A DNA stretch of 64,000 bases, taken from positions 15,300,232-15,364,231 of the forward strand of contig NC_030857.1 of the NCBI RefSeq assembly GCF_000208745.1, in the 5' to 3' direction. The notes beneath the pieces were generated by a model that was given only the letters and a program-made list of their open reading frames with translations, was not told the origin of the DNA and did not search any database. The DNA is from Theobroma cacao. Taxonomy: Eukaryota; Streptophyta; Magnoliopsida; Malvales; Malvaceae. The position numbers were made by a program, and so were the translations under genes. Positions 1 to 11,701 of this stretch are shown piece after piece. The first letter of the stretch is position 1. Each line of letters starts with the position of its first letter.

Positions 1-702
1 TGGTCAAGAAGACAAGTCTCTCCACTGTAGGGAAAAATGAACTTTATCCCCTGCAAGCAACTGTCGAAAAACCAAAATATTTCTTTTCTTAATTACTTGA
101 ATCTTGGTCAACCCAAAACCACTTAGTGCACTATAAGTAGAGAAGGTAAAAAAATAAACAAGTAATTCAATAAAGGTAAAACAGCAAATGTCCTTCCGTC
201 CGGAATAGAGAGAAGATTTGCATGACCAGGCATAACAAGGGGCCAAAGCCTTATATTGACAACATTCTGTATACCAACGAAACAAGTACACACACAAAAG
301 AAAATAAAACAAAAAGATAATTTCTGTTTTTGGTTGAAGTTGTCTGAAGATGGGCGAAGAGCAAAGGATAAGGTTATTTGTAAGAGACTTGATCCTATTT
401 CAGCAATGCCAAATATATTCTTTCTGTCGCATCATCCGAAACTTAAAGGAAATTCCTTTAATGAAACCCCAAATTTAATACCAAATCAATCAGAAAACCT
501 AAAACGCCGAGCTAAAGCATACTATATTCGCAAATGTACATGAAACCTCAATTAGTTGTCTAATTATCAAAATAGAAGAATCCAATTTCCAATACTAAAT
601 GAATAAAGAATCACCATTTCACATAAAATAACCCTATTAATAAAAGCAAGACAAAATTCAACTGAATTCTGAAAAAGGGTCTGAAATTCATGTAGAAATT
701 AC
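1..702 (-). other. Intron 1 (partial) of the VTT/DedA-like gene
   Basis: This stretch follows the splice donor of the exon at 703-1162 on the minus strand, so it should be the first intron of that gene. The acceptor and later exons are off the left edge. I found no coding exon here; the short open frames on either strand lack recognisable similarity. Confidence 0.6.
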
Positions 703-1162
703 CTTCAATGAAAGTGGAAAACTGGTTCAAGAAGGCGTTGATCTGGTCCTTGTAGATAAACCCAACGGTACCTAATCCACCAACAACACCAAAAAGTAAA
801 ACTCCAGCCAAAAGGGTGCCTGTAAGTGCAGAGCCCCCTTCAATCCCTCCTTCACCATTACCATCAGCATCAGCATCCACTTTGAGCTTCTTATCATCAT
901 CACCTTGGGGGTTGAGGAACCACCTCAGACTCTGCGGAGCACTGGGCGGACTCCTCTGAAGAGACTGCTGCTTCTTTGTTTGCTTGAGGGAAGAACATGG
1001 CTTGACAAAGTGGAAACGCTTGTTGGGTCTAAAGCTATAGAGAAAAGAATTGGAAGAAGAACAAGAAGAAGGAGAGGAATGGGAATTATAAGTTATTGGA
1101 AGAGAAGAGGAGGAAGAAGAAGACGACAGGCATGGTGGCCCTAAGGTAAGGAGGGTGCGCAT
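703..1162 (-). CDS. Chloroplast VTT-domain (DedA / SNARE-associated Golgi family) protein, first coding exon only
   Basis: The exon starts at an ATG read from 1162 and ends at a GT donor at 702-701. The first ~65 residues are rich in Ser, Pro and Arg with few acids, as in a chloroplast transit peptide. A Lys/Asp/Glu-rich linker follows. Next comes a hydrophobic Gly-rich segment (about residues 120-140) and the phrase KDQINAFLNQFSTFIEG, which in plant VTT proteins such as At1g22850 (from memory) immediately precedes the VTT membrane domain. The exon ends just there, so the whole catalytic-like membrane core is outside the window. An in-frame upstream ATG at 1363 exists, but its extra 67 residues are compositionally odd and I take them as 5' UTR. 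The family is linked to lipid scrambling or membrane organisation; the plastid role is inference. Confidence 0.72.
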
Positions 1163-1573
1163 TTTAAGGAGAGGGTGAGGGGGTAGGACAACGGGAAACA
1201 CAACGCAACACAACACAAATGGCTGCTTCCTTAAGCTGCTGCTGTTGCTGTTGGTGTTGTTGTGGAGAGAATGCCATGCATTCTTGGAGTTGCGGTCGTT
1301 TGTAGGCGTAGTTTCTTTTGGTGTCCAGGGGTTATTCGGATGATAAGAAAAGGTGTGGCTCATCGGGTTGGGTACTTCCTTCCTGCCTCACATTGTGCCA
1401 CGTCTTTCTGCTTAACAGGAAATCGTTTTAAGCCATTCTTTTCCACATTTTCTTCTGTTCTTTCCTATGCATTTGTTTTTACCTTTAATTTATCTTATAA
1501 TGGTTGATGATGCAACATGTTAATGCTAATGTAACCTATTAATATACACGGTTGTTATCTTACATTTTTTAGA
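1163..1573. other. 5' UTR and promoter side of the VTT-like gene
   Basis: This is the upstream region of the minus-strand exon at 703-1162. The transcribed strand contains CAA/AAC-rich sequence around 1240-1265, typical of a 5' leader. A possible TATA (minus strand, about 1495-1500) is too far from the ATG to be convincing. No other gene is seen. Confidence 0.4.
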
Positions 1574-2047
1574 GTAAAATATTTTTATTTTTAAATTTAA
1601 ATCAAAATTACACAAAAATTTATCAATTTTTGAAATAGATATTTCATTTTAAAAATTATTTTTCTTTCGATCTCGATAATCAATCGTTAATATTTTTATC
1701 AACTTGCTGACGTGACAAGAATAAAAAGATAATTTTACTTTTAATTAATTTTATAATTAATATTATATAATTTTATTTTTTTTTAGTAATTAAAAAAACT
1801 TCTTATCTAGGAGCACCGGTGCTCTCCTTTCTTGGTGAGCTGAGAGCACTGATCGATGCTCCCTATTCTTTTTATTTTTAAAAAATATAATAATAATTTT
1901 TTAAATTAATAAAGAAAAAAAAGGTATTTTAATCTTTTTATAATTTCTGTTAGTGTTGTTTGTACTTTTGGAGTAGAGTATCTATTTCGAAAATTAATAG
2001 ATATTTGTGTAATTTCGATCAAAACTTAAAGCATAGAAGTATTTTAC
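1574..2047. mobile_element. MITE-like element, copy 1 of a ~0.5 kb TIR family
   Basis: The two ends are imperfect inverted repeats of about 70 bases: each begins GTAAAATA or similar and contains the string AAAATTACACAAA or its close variant, followed by an AAATAGATA-type string. The interior is AT-rich but carries a GC-richer core with a perfect short palindrome GAGCACCGGTGCTC at about 1811-1824. There is no coding capacity. Related copies lie at 44779-45311 and 53321-53700. I could not fix a target duplication. Confidence 0.65.
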
Positions 2048-2555
2048 ATTATTTTTTATGTTTTATGTTAATGTCACGCGAGTGTATAATGACAAATGTT
2101 ATTTAAGGTTTATTCAATTTAAAATAAAAATATAAAGATTTAATTGAATATAATAAAATAATAAATATTTATTTAATAATTCAGTAATTTTTTCAAATAT
2201 TATAATTAACAAAAATTATATTCAAACAATCTGGAAGTGCGAAATTTCAATAAATCTCTCTTGTTTCCTAATTAAGAAGAATCATACCATTCGTGCTACT
2301 GATAGCATTTATTTGCTTCGGTTTGCTCTTATAATTTCTGACTGTAATTGTTAAACCTCTGTATGCTCCTTTTTATCTATTATTCTTAATTAAAGCCTGG
2401 GTCAATCCCAACCATCTAGCTTTGTGATTGGGTCAATCTCTCAGCTGAAACTGGTGAAAGTTGCAAAGAATGACCACTCAACAAATTAATAAAGATTTCT
2501 ATCTTTACATTGAAGGTAAAATTTAGAAGTTGCTCCACTAAACGGTTACTTCAGC
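2048..2555. other. AT-rich region and probable 3' UTR of the split minus-strand gene
   Basis: About 2048-2230 is low-complexity AT-rich DNA. From about 2230 to 2555 the composition is more balanced, and it lies directly downstream of the stop codon at 2558-2556 on the minus strand, so part of it is probably that gene's 3' UTR. No open frame of note. Confidence 0.35.
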
Positions 2556-2644
2556 TTAAACAGCTACAGTATGGATAGTGGTATACACTTTACAAGTGAG
2601 CTTGAGCACATCCGATGAAGTTTCCAGTAATTGCTTTCCATCAT
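2556..2644 (-). CDS. Last coding exon of an unrecognised small gene, separated from its other exons by the Tat element
   Basis: On the minus strand an AG acceptor (2646-2645) is followed by an open frame that ends in TAA at 2558-2556 and includes DGKQLLETSSDVLKLTC. The reading phase (two bases completing a codon) fits exactly the donor at 23008 on the other side of the retrotransposon, giving the junction ...SATSAE-D-DGKQLL. The polypyrimidine tract before the acceptor is weak. The retroelement's target site lies only about 9 bases further upstream, so the present splice signal is partly made from element sequence. I do not recognise the protein. Confidence 0.5.
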
Positions 2645-2653
2645 CTTGATTTG

Positions 2654-2658
2654 TCATG
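2654..2658. repeat. Target-site duplication (left) of the Tat element
   Basis: TCATG just before the element matches CCATG at 22681-22685 just after it in four of five positions, with the first base different. The element ends are TG (2659) and CA (22680). Confidence 0.55.
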
Positions 2659-4746
2659 TGTCGTAACACACAGATCTGAGAACCCGACCGCTAGACGTGG
2701 CGAAAATGAAAACATATAAACATGTTAGGAGTCGCCACCTACCGTCTTTTCTAGGTGCGATTAGTCACCTATTAACTCTATTTTAATCAACGAAATTCTA
2801 AATTAATTTTAGATTCGTCGAAAGAACAAGAACTGGTCTACGATTTTTTAGAGATGTGTTTGGGAGTGCGATTTCGTACGGAGAAAGGTTAGTACATCCG
2901 TGGTGCCCGTTCCACGAACGATGCCATTTAATCTTATATTATCCTATTGTAACCTACCCTTGATTTTATTCTTATATTTCCTTAATCTTTGTTTATCAAT
3001 TAATTCTTTATTATATTAGCTGATTGAATCTTTTATTCGGTTTCACAGATGCACATGATGCAGTTGTAAAATGATGTCATGATTTGTTCAATTTTAAATA
3101 ATGAGAACGATAATCTTTTATTGGAAAAATCATGCGTAGACTATCCCAACCATTTAGTGAAGTCTCGAAGTTTTCCTCACTTAGGGATATCCTCGGAAGA
3201 ACTCGTCTCTATGAGCTCTTTGAGAAAATTTCATCATCGGAATTCCCGCCCCATTAACAAGATAAACGTGGTATGCTATGATAGGATAAAATGATGATAT
3301 CTACATGGACGTGTTTATTAATTTAGTTGATTTGTAATTCATGCAATAATATGTTTAATAGTTTAGGGTGATTTTATTACCTAGTTTATATATTTATTTT
3401 TATTATCTTTTATTATTTTTTAATTATTCATTATTTTTTTTATTATATACATTTTTAGAGCTTTTTATCTAAATCTATATTTTTTTAATTAACATTATGG
3501 ATTAATATCTTTTACTTAACTATATAATTTATCAAGTAAACGATTAATTAATTTTTAATGATTAAATTAATTTTATTTAGTGATGTTTGTTTAAGCTAAT
3601 TAACTAACTATATCAATTTAAATTTAAACACAATTATATAAATTTATTTTTTTTAACATTTTAAAAAAATGATTATTTGAGTTAATGGGTATTGGAGTTT
3701 AGAGTTTGGATTTATTTCGACCCTTCAGAGAAAATCCTTTCCAAACTCCGCACCTAAAAAATCTACCCAGAAAGAGGCAACTCTTTGCCCTTTTAAAGTG
3801 AAATTCTATCACTGGATCACTCAAAATAATCATTTTATTTTTTATAATTTTTATATTTGTATCATGCATTTTTTATTTAGTATATTTACAAGTATCTAAA
3901 TATATTTATACTATAAATAATTCCTTCTTTCCTTTTTATCTTATCTGTCTCATTCACTTATTATTATTTTTTAAAACTAAACTAAATCTACTATTGGTTT
4001 TCTTACTATTTATTCACTTATTTTATATGTATGTTCTTCTACATCCCAAATTTTTATGACTACCAAAATATTTAAAACATTTTTTACTATTTTTACTATT
4101 AACATTCACCTTTATATTTTCTGCTTACACTAATTTCCATATTTTAAAATATCATCTAAAAATTTTAAGACATTATACTAAATGATTTAACTTAATTCTA
4201 TATCATCAAATCACATATTCAACCTAATGAATTGGACTAAATCCAAACAACATAAACCATAATGGATCCATAAAGAAAAAGGTATGATTTTTACTTGACT
4301 TGGGTTCAAGTAATGACCCAAATAGTCTGTGCATAGCCCACCGGACCCAATTTGCCAGACGCCCTGCTTGGAAGTCAAAGGGGTGATTTCACTCCTTATG
4401 AAACGACGCCGTTTTGAGTTTTTTAGCTCTAGGTATATAACTTACCTCTTTCCCTTTCCTCTCTGTTTTTTCTCTTTTCCGTCGCCTATTCTACCTTCTT
4501 TCTAAAAGCTCTATTTTTCTACTCTATCACCAGCTCTCTCTCTCATCTCATCGGTCTCTCTTTCCTCTGCCTTCGTTGGCCTCTCTCGCCCTTCGTCAGC
4601 TTCTCTTTCCTCTCCCTTTGTCAGCAAAATACCCCCAAACTTCTCCCCTCTAAACTGACAACAACTACCCCCCTTTACCCTTTAAACCGACAACAAATAA
4701 ACCCCCTCTTTCTCTTCTACATTACTAAAAATAACTAGTGTCTATA
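2659..4746 (-). repeat. 3' LTR of the Tat element
   Basis: The inner end (4746, minus-strand 5' end) shares about 35 bases, including ACTAGTTATTTTTAGTAATG, with the outer end of the other LTR at 22680. A block at about 4622-4670 matches 22062-22110, and the ~540 bases between these two blocks in the right copy (U3, TATA and R) are missing here, replaced by ~45 bases. The canonical TG start is TA, consistent with C-to-T decay on the plus strand. The outer end finishes in ...ACGACA. The centre (about 3300-4300) is very AT-rich and may contain further insertions. Confidence 0.65.
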
Positions 4747-4761
4747 GCTACCCATCTTTAC
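4747..4761 (-). other. Candidate polypurine tract of the Tat element
   Basis: On the minus strand the bases directly before the 3' LTR read TAAAGATGGGTAGC, a purine-rich stretch in the position expected of the plus-strand primer. Its existence here, and not a tRNA-matching site, is part of why I orient the LTR on the minus strand. Confidence 0.45.
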
Positions 4762-4822
4762 GCATTCCTGAGATTAGGAATAGTGTAAAGACGTAGACAC
4801 TTTGTTTTACCTATCTCAAAAT

Positions 4823-5175
4823 AGGTTCCATTTAAAATTTAAAATTTTTAAACTAAAACTTGCCCTTTCTCAAAACAGGTTTAAATTTAAATTAAAAAAT
4901 AAGATTCCTAAACTAAATCTAGACTCGACTTATTTCAAAACAGGTTCAATTTTAAGAATTGAAATTCCTAAACTTGATATAGGCTCGACCTACAGGTTCG
5001 ATTGAAGTGAAATCCCTAGACTTGATCTGGGCTAGATCTACAGGTTTGATTAAAGTGAAATTCTTGGACTTGATCTAGGCTCGACCTATTTCAAAACAAG
5101 TTCGATTTTAAGAATTGAAATTCCTAGACTTGATCTAAACTCGACCTATCTTAAAAAGGTTCGATTTAATATCAT
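4823..5175. repeat. Minisatellite in the 3' region of the Tat element
   Basis: Six to seven imperfect tandem units of about 47-64 bases, each beginning near AGGTTCGAT and containing TTCCTAGACTTGATCTAGG and CTCGACCTA-type strings. Unit starts are near 4823, 4877, 4941, 4994, 5041, 5098 and 5157. Tandem repeats between integrase and the 3' LTR are common in Tat/Ogre elements. Confidence 0.8.
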
Positions 5176-6360
5176 CTTTGAATCAACTAGATTGGACTTA
5201 AACTCATGTTGGCGCAAATTGAATGTGGTTTGGGAACTTTCCGTTCAGCTAAGCTTATATTCCTCCCTTTCGATAGGTTGTGTTATGAAAGTGAAGATAA
5301 CTTAAATCCTTTCATACAAATCGAAACTTTACGACCTCAAAACTCTTTGTTTGGAAATGATCATGTGCATGATTAGACATGTATGCATGATAAAATGCTT
5401 TCATGTTTATGATTCATTAAGGTTTCTTAGCCTTTTTTCTTGCTTCATCCAACTTTTCCACTATAGCTTTTGATCATCTTTGGTTGTTTACTTTTCTTCT
5501 TCGTTACTTTAGGTAACTCCTGATTTCCCTTAATTAGCTTTTGATCCTTTCTTTTGACATTTGGCTTTTTGCTCATGTTTAAAGCTCTCCCATCTTTACC
5601 GCATTATTAAGTCTTTTAATGAACAATGAATGTAATTTTTTGCTTAATTAGTTTGTTTCTTTTACCAGTCATCATTCATTTCTATGACAATCATTATGTG
5701 AAATCATGGGATGGTAAAAAACAAAGGGGTTGAAATAAAAAAGAGAAGGAGAATTTTATATATAAGAATTCAAATAATTCAAGAAAAAGTGAATTTACAA
5801 AGCAATCATCAGATCTTTTAAGTAATGAACACTCAGACCATTAAAAGAAAACAATCTAGTTTCTAACTTCAAGAATTGTCCTTGATTGAGGCTTTAAGCA
5901 AATCTGTAAGTTGTAGACTTCATAACTTCCCTTTGTTTTTTGTAAAATTGTTGAACTCCATTCTTAATGTACTTTTACCTCACCTTTATACTCCATTTGA
6001 GTTGACATTTTCAAATTTCATTCTAACTTTTTACCTTTTGGCCTCAAGCCGCCTTTTACGGGTTTTCAACGTGAGCCTCCTCTTTTGGATACGAGTTGCC
6101 CTTTTCGGGTTTTCAACACGAATCCTTTTCTTTTTGTTTTTTAAGTATAATATTTCTTCACCGTATCCGCATTTATCAGACTACGCAAATCTTCCCCATT
6201 CATGTCAACCAGAATTAAAGCTCTTCTTGAAAAAAACCTTCTTCACCACATATGGTCCTTCCCAATTTGGCATACATTTTTCTCGAAAATCAATTTGATT
6301 AGGGAGTATTCTTTTGAAAACTAACTCTCCTTCTTGGAACTACTTGGGATGAACTTTTTC
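5176..6360 (-). other. Non-coding 3' region of the Tat element
   Basis: Lies between the integrase remnant and the minisatellite on the minus strand. About 5900-6360 still resembles the region just after integrase (degenerate C-terminal integrase-like coding on the minus strand near 6200-6360), then becomes non-coding. Open frames on the plus strand here show no family features. Confidence 0.5.
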
Positions 6361-7416
6361 TCATTTGCCTGCATCATCTATCATTGATACATTTGACCAT
6401 GACATAGGGCTGCTCTTTTCTTCAATCAAATTCAGCTGCTTTTGATGAGAGCAAACCCATTTAGCTTCTTCCAACTTTGTCTCCATTAACACCCTCAATG
6501 ATAGGATTTCTACTTCAACAGGTAGAACTACTTCCGTACCATATACTAATGAGTATGGAGTCGCTCTTGTGGAGGTATGCACAAAAGTTTGATATACGTG
6601 CAGAGCAAAAGGAAGTTTTTCATGCCAATCTTTGTAAACTTCAATCATTTTTTCGATAATCCTTTTGATATTCTTGTTAGCTATCTCTACTACTCCATTC
6701 ATTTTTGGATGGTAAGTTGTTGAGTTATGATGCTTGATTTTGAATTTGGCACAAACCTCCCTTACCATTGTATCGTTCAAATTGCTTGCATTATCAATAA
6801 TGATCCTTTTTAGAAGCCCATATTGACATATTATCTCCCTTTTTATGAATCTACACTCCACCTCTTGCGTCACATTAGCATAAGAAGCTGTTTTTACCAA
6901 TTTTGTAAAGTAATTAATGGCCACCAAAATAAATCGATGTCCATTAGAAGCTTTTGGGGTAATGAGCCCAATCATGCCCATTTCCTATATTGAAAAAGGC
7001 CAAGGTGCTGTAAAGATGTGTAATGGAGATGGTGGAGCGTGGATTTTATTAGCATAAATTTGGCACTTGTGGCACTTCTGAGCAAAATTTATACAATCTG
7101 CTTCCAACGTCAACCAATAATATCCAGCTCTCATAATTTGTTTGGCTAACATATGTACGTTGGCATGAGCTCCACATGATCCCTCATGGATTTCTTCCAT
7201 TATCTTACTAGCCTCAACTTCATCCACACATCTAAGGAGAATTTGGTTCTGGTTTTTTTTGTAGAGTATCTCCTTATTAAGGAAGAAACCCATTGCTAAC
7301 CTTTTGAGAAATCGTTTGTCATTTTCCGTGGCATACTTAGGATACACATAATGCTTTATGTATTGCATGATATCATAGTACCATGGTTTGCCATCAGGTT
7401 CCTCTTCAACATTCAA
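6361..7416 (-). pseudogene. Tat integrase (zinc-binding and catalytic core), broken
   Basis: The first open segment (7416-6985) carries the HHCC zinc-binding region, with the cysteine pair in CHKCQIYANKIH. The second (6981-6361) is the catalytic core: VAINYFTK, IIIDNASNLN, and a conserved glutamate in NGVVEIANKN. In related elements the first motif reads VAIDYFTK, so the first Asp of the D,D,E triad is Asn here. The two segments are separated by an in-frame stop near 6982. The copy is predicted to be catalytically dead. Confidence 0.85.
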
Positions 7417-8232
7417 ACAATCTCATCGAATCCCTAAATTAAAAAGACGTATGTCAGCCCCATTTTTAATTCTGAATATTGCTGCTAAAGTGGCTAGAGC
7501 ATCGATAATCTGGTTCTCTTCTCATGACAAATGACTAAAGCTGATTTTCTTGAATTGTTTACTTAATTCTACCACTAGCTTTTGATATGGAATTAGTTTA
7601 GAATCTCTGGTTTCCCACTCACCTCGCATTTGGCATATCACAAAAGCCGAGTCTCCATAAACTTCAATTGAGTCGACCTTCATGTCAATTGTTGCTTGTA
7701 ATCCAATCACCAACGCTTCATACTCTGCCATGTTATTAGTACAACGAAAATTCAACCTTGCCGTGGTTGGATAATACTTTCAATCTGGAGAAATCAACAT
7801 TGCTCTAATTCCATGCCCCACAGTGTTGGATGCCCCATCAAAATAAATCCTCCAGGGACTAAGTTCACTAGGACCTTCTTTTTCTATGTGCAAGATGGCC
7901 ATCAAATCCTTATCTAGAAAATCGAAACTTATAGGTTCATAATCCTTAATAGCTCAATCTGCAAGGAAATCAACAATGACGTTTCCTTTGATTGATTTTT
8001 GGGTCACGTACACAATATCATAGTTAGACAGTAGAACTTACCACCGTGTTATTCTTTCGAACAAGGAAGGTTTTTCAAAAATATATTTGATAGGGTCCAA
8101 TTTTGCCACCAACCATGTTGTATGATACAACATATATTGTCGGAGCCTCTAGGCGATCCACCCTAGTGCACAACATATCTTTTCGAGCGTAGAATATTTG
8201 GACTCAAATTTCATGAATTTCTTGCTCAAATA
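7417..8232 (-). pseudogene. Tat RNase H tail, spacer and second (archaeal-type) RNase H, broken
   Basis: The open stretch 7755-7522 includes CTNNMAEYEALVIGLQA and VYGDSAFVICQ, the acidic motifs of the second, archaeal-like RNase H that marks Tat elements. Between 7760 and 8232 the translation still follows the retroviral-type RNase H tail and connecting region but is interrupted by several stops and shifts. It joins the RT region upstream and integrase downstream in the usual Ty3/gypsy order. Confidence 0.75.
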
Positions 8233-9054
8233 CTATATGGCCCGTTCTTTCTTTTCCGTTTCATCATGTTGCCCCAGTATACATCCCATGAAATTCTTAT
8301 TCACGGTCAAATACAAGATAAGAGGTTTTTCAACCGTTTGTGGTACCAGCACGAGTGGATTTGTGAGATACTCTTTAATTTTATCAAAAGCTTTTTGACA
8401 TTCTTTATTCCACTCTCCTAGGTCTTGCTTTTGAAGTAGTTTGAAAATCAGATCACATTTAAAGGTGAGTTGGGATATAAATCGAGCAATATAATTCAAT
8501 CTCCCTAAGAATCCTCTCACTTTTTTTTGTGTTTTGGGAGGTGGCAATTCTTGAATAGCTCGTATTTTTTCTGGATCCATTTCAATTCTTTTTTTGCTCA
8601 CTACGAACCCCAACCACTTCCCAGAAGTAACACCAACAGTACATTTTACAAGATTCAACTTGAGCTGAAACTTTCACAATTTCTCAAATAATCTCTTGAG
8701 ATTAACAGTGTGATCCCCTTCCGTACGAGATTTTGTAATCATGTCATCCATATATACCTTTATTTCCTTATGCATCATATCATGGAACAAAGTTACCATG
8801 GCCCTTCGATAGGTGGCACCTGCATTCTTCAATCTGAATGGCATCACTTTGTAACAGAACGTTCCCCACATGATTATGAACGTTGTTTTTTGCATATCTT
8901 TAGGTGCCATCTTAATCGGATTATACCCAGAAAAACCATCCATAAACAAGAATAAAGCATGTTTTGCTGCATCATCCACAAGAGTGTCGATATGCAATAA
9001 AGAGAAGCTATCCTTTAGGCTTGCTTTATTCAAATCTCTGTAATCCACACACAT
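8233..9054 (-). pseudogene. Tat reverse transcriptase and first RNase H, broken
   Basis: Segment 9054-8674 has MCVDYRDLNKASLKD, MDGFSGYN and the catalytic box as YMDDM. Segment 8658-8233 continues with the thumb (GFLGRLNYIARFI) and the start of RNase H (LILYLTVNKN). The two are in different frames with a stop between them. MPFRLKNA replaces the usual MPFGLKNA. The enzyme would copy the element's RNA into DNA; this copy cannot make it intact. Confidence 0.85.
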
Positions 9055-9141
9055 TCAAACTTTTCCATCTTTCTTAGGAACCAAGACAATATTAGCTACC
9101 CATTCATGATACTTGGCCACTTCTAAAAACCCAACATCAAA

Positions 9142-9627
9142 TTACTTTTTTACTTCTTCTTTAATCTTTAACAACATATCTAGCTTCATCTTCCTCAACT
9201 TTTGTTTAATCAGCTTGCAATCTGATTTCAAAGGTAACTTGTGGACAATAATGTTTGCATTAAAACTCAGCATGTCTTGATATGACCAAGCAAACACATC
9301 CACATACTTATGAAGCAACTCTTTTAACTTTTGTCGTTCACCAGATGATAGCGAGGGACCAATCTTAACCTCTTTCTTATCTTCCCCATTTCCCAAGTTA
9401 ATCATTTCTGTGAGTTCTTGATAAGGCAAAATCTCTCTTTCCTCATGTTTCAACAATCTCGACAAATCAAGGGGTAAGTCATAGTCAGGCACTTCCTCTT
9501 CATTTTTCAATTCATCAATGCTCGAAACTTTCTCGAAATCAAAATTCAAATTGTTCTCTAGATTGTCTTCATATTCATTATTTAAAAACCTACAAATAAG
9601 TGAAATTAGACACATGTGTATAGGCAA
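9142..9627 (-). pseudogene. Tat polyprotein segment between protease and RT
   Basis: Acidic linker followed by KELLHKYVDVFAWSYQDM and VHKLPLKSDCK, the conserved lead-in to the Ty3/gypsy RT domain. The frame is lost at about 9140, and the missing KQFDAGFL-like stretch lies in another frame before 9054. Confidence 0.75.
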
Positions 9628-10183
9628 ATATTTATTGGTTAAAAGAATAAATGAAAAGGAAATATGCTAAAAAAAGGATGATGGACTGCAAAACACATCA
9701 TGCTTTAGCATTTATTTGAATGATTAAAGTAACAGAAAGCCCTATTTAAATAAAAAATTACTCTTACCGCCCTTGGGCATAGGCAATTAAGTAAAATTGT
9801 TCATTACATTTTTTTAGACTTAAAATTGATAGGTAGTTTGGTGACTGTCTAGTTAATCAGCTCTTCTCCTTGTGACATCGTATACACCGTTGGAATCTCC
9901 TCTTTAGGATCCTCAAGTCTGATCATGTAAATTGTTCATACAAGTAGGGGATTGCCTTTTCCTCAAATTTTTATTCTTTCCCCTCGAATTGAGCCATCTT
10001 TTTTTTTTCTTTTGGACTACCAGCTTTTTTTTTCCGTCTCTAGTAGGCTTATATCTTAACCCAAACCTTTCTTCATTTTTGATTGATGTCAAAGGTCTTC
10101 TGATCCCTTACAAATTCTTTCTTAGTTCGAACCCAATGCGACACCCTTTTTCCTACTGTCTGCCTAATCTCCATGTTAGTTGC
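9628..10183 (-). other. Degenerate linker of the Tat polyprotein
   Basis: This piece lies between the protease and pre-RT segments, where related elements encode a basic, poorly conserved linker. No continuous frame remains on the minus strand, and the plus-strand open frame at 9932-10189 is a shadow. Confidence 0.45.
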
Positions 10184-11701
10184 CTATGACAAGTGAGGAG
10201 TTGGTATTACTATTTCCTCTCCCACATAGGTAACATTAACAAGCTTAAAAGATTTGAAAGAGCACTCTGGGACTTTTTCTGTCACCTCTATATAGGGTGC
10301 AAATGAAGTTTGAATGGCCAGTATGTCTTCCTTTGTAGATACACTTATCAGTTGACCTTTAATTATGAATTTTACATTTTGATGTATAGAAGACGGTACA
10401 ACTCTTGCCATATGGATCCATGGGCATCCTAGTAGGCAGTTATAAGATAGGGTAATATCCATCACTTGGAATTGAACATCAAATGCATAGGGACCAATTT
10501 TCACTGGTATTTTAATATCATCTAACACTTCTCATTTGGTTCCATCGAATGCTCTTACGATCATGTGACTAGTCCTTATATAAGACATATCAACTGGCAA
10601 TCTAGTCAAGGTAGAGCGAGGCATGACATTCAAAGCTGAACCATTATCGATCAAGACTTGAGGTAAGGCATGGTCCTTGCACGTGATGGTTATGTGGAGA
10701 GCCTTGTTATTTCCATGGCCATTTGATGAAATTTCCTCATCACTAAAGGCAATGAAATTCCCCATTGTAATATTCCCCACAATATGATCTAACTTCTCAA
10801 TCGATATATCATAAGCAACGTAAGCTTGATTCAAAACTTTGAGCAGCGCATTCCTATTTGCTTTCGAATTCAAAAGCAAAGATAACAAAGAGATGCAAGT
10901 AGGTTTTCTTGTTAATTGCTCCATTACACTATACTCACTGTGCTTGATAAATTTGAGGAATTCACCTATTTTTTTCTCCATGACAAACCTTTTAACCTTG
11001 TTATTCGGAACAACTGCAGGTTTGCTAGTTTGGTCCTTAGGAAAGGTATTTGCTTTTTTCGAAACTTCTTCTCTCTGCTTGGATTTTCCCTTTTCAACCT
11101 TTTTTGCCATCTCAGGAGAGTAACATCGCCCACTTCGTGTTATACCTCCTATGCTAGTTAGGTCTGCAAAAGATACTTGGGAAGTAGGGGGAGTCATATC
11201 TACGATATTACATTCAAAATTCCAAGGAACAGCCTTCTCACTCTTATACGGGAACGGGCTGGGAATTTCAATGGTAATACCATTCTTGACATCAGTAAGG
11301 AGCTTGTCATTCATCAGACTCCTGTTCTCTTTATAAAAGATAGTGAGAGGCTTAGGTTTACTAGCACCATATGAACTTAATGCCATTTCAGTCAGGGAAT
11401 CTACATTTATGGTTCCAACCAAATCTTTTTCACCTTTTACATAAAACTTAATCACTGACAAATCCATTAACTCTTGCAACTTACAACAGAAGCCATCACA
11501 ATTTTGCATAGAATGTCCCACGACACCCATATGGAATCTACAAGAAAGAGTAAGATCGTAGCCCAATTCTTTTGCGTCTATAGGTTTTGAAGTGATGGCG
11601 TTTACTTTCAGCAATGCTTGGAATGCTTTATCCATCGAGGTTTGAATCTCATCGACACTCATTTTCACCCTTGGTGTCGCCCTTTCATGTATGACATTCA
11701 C
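10184..11701 (-). pseudogene. Tat gag C-terminus and aspartic protease, broken
   Basis: Segment 11701-10532 has the gag zinc-knuckle-like CRFHMGVVGHSMQNC near its start, then a Lys-rich linker, then the protease active site as LIDNGSALNVMP (the catalytic D is present) and VRAFDGTK. Segment 10528-10184 continues the protease with YNCLLGCPWIH. A single stop near 10530 separates them. This is the longest surviving open frame of the left copy. Confidence 0.8.

Noticed and set aside
1163..1363. Upstream in-frame ATG (1363) for the VTT-like protein
   Set aside because: The extra 67 residues do not look like a targeting peptide, whereas the segment starting at 1162 does; the upstream part is more likely 5' UTR.
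4428..4445. Plus-strand TATA (GGTATATAACTT) after an AAACGACGCCGTTTTG motif, suggesting a plus-oriented LTR promoter
   Set aside because: A plus orientation would contradict the purine tract at 4747-4761, the minus-strand gag-pol and the better TATA on the minus strand of the right LTR. The string is nearly palindromic, so I give it no separate promoter call.
5876..6298. 140-residue plus-strand open frame left of the integrase
   Set aside because: It is antisense to the decayed tail of the Tat integrase and has no features of its own.
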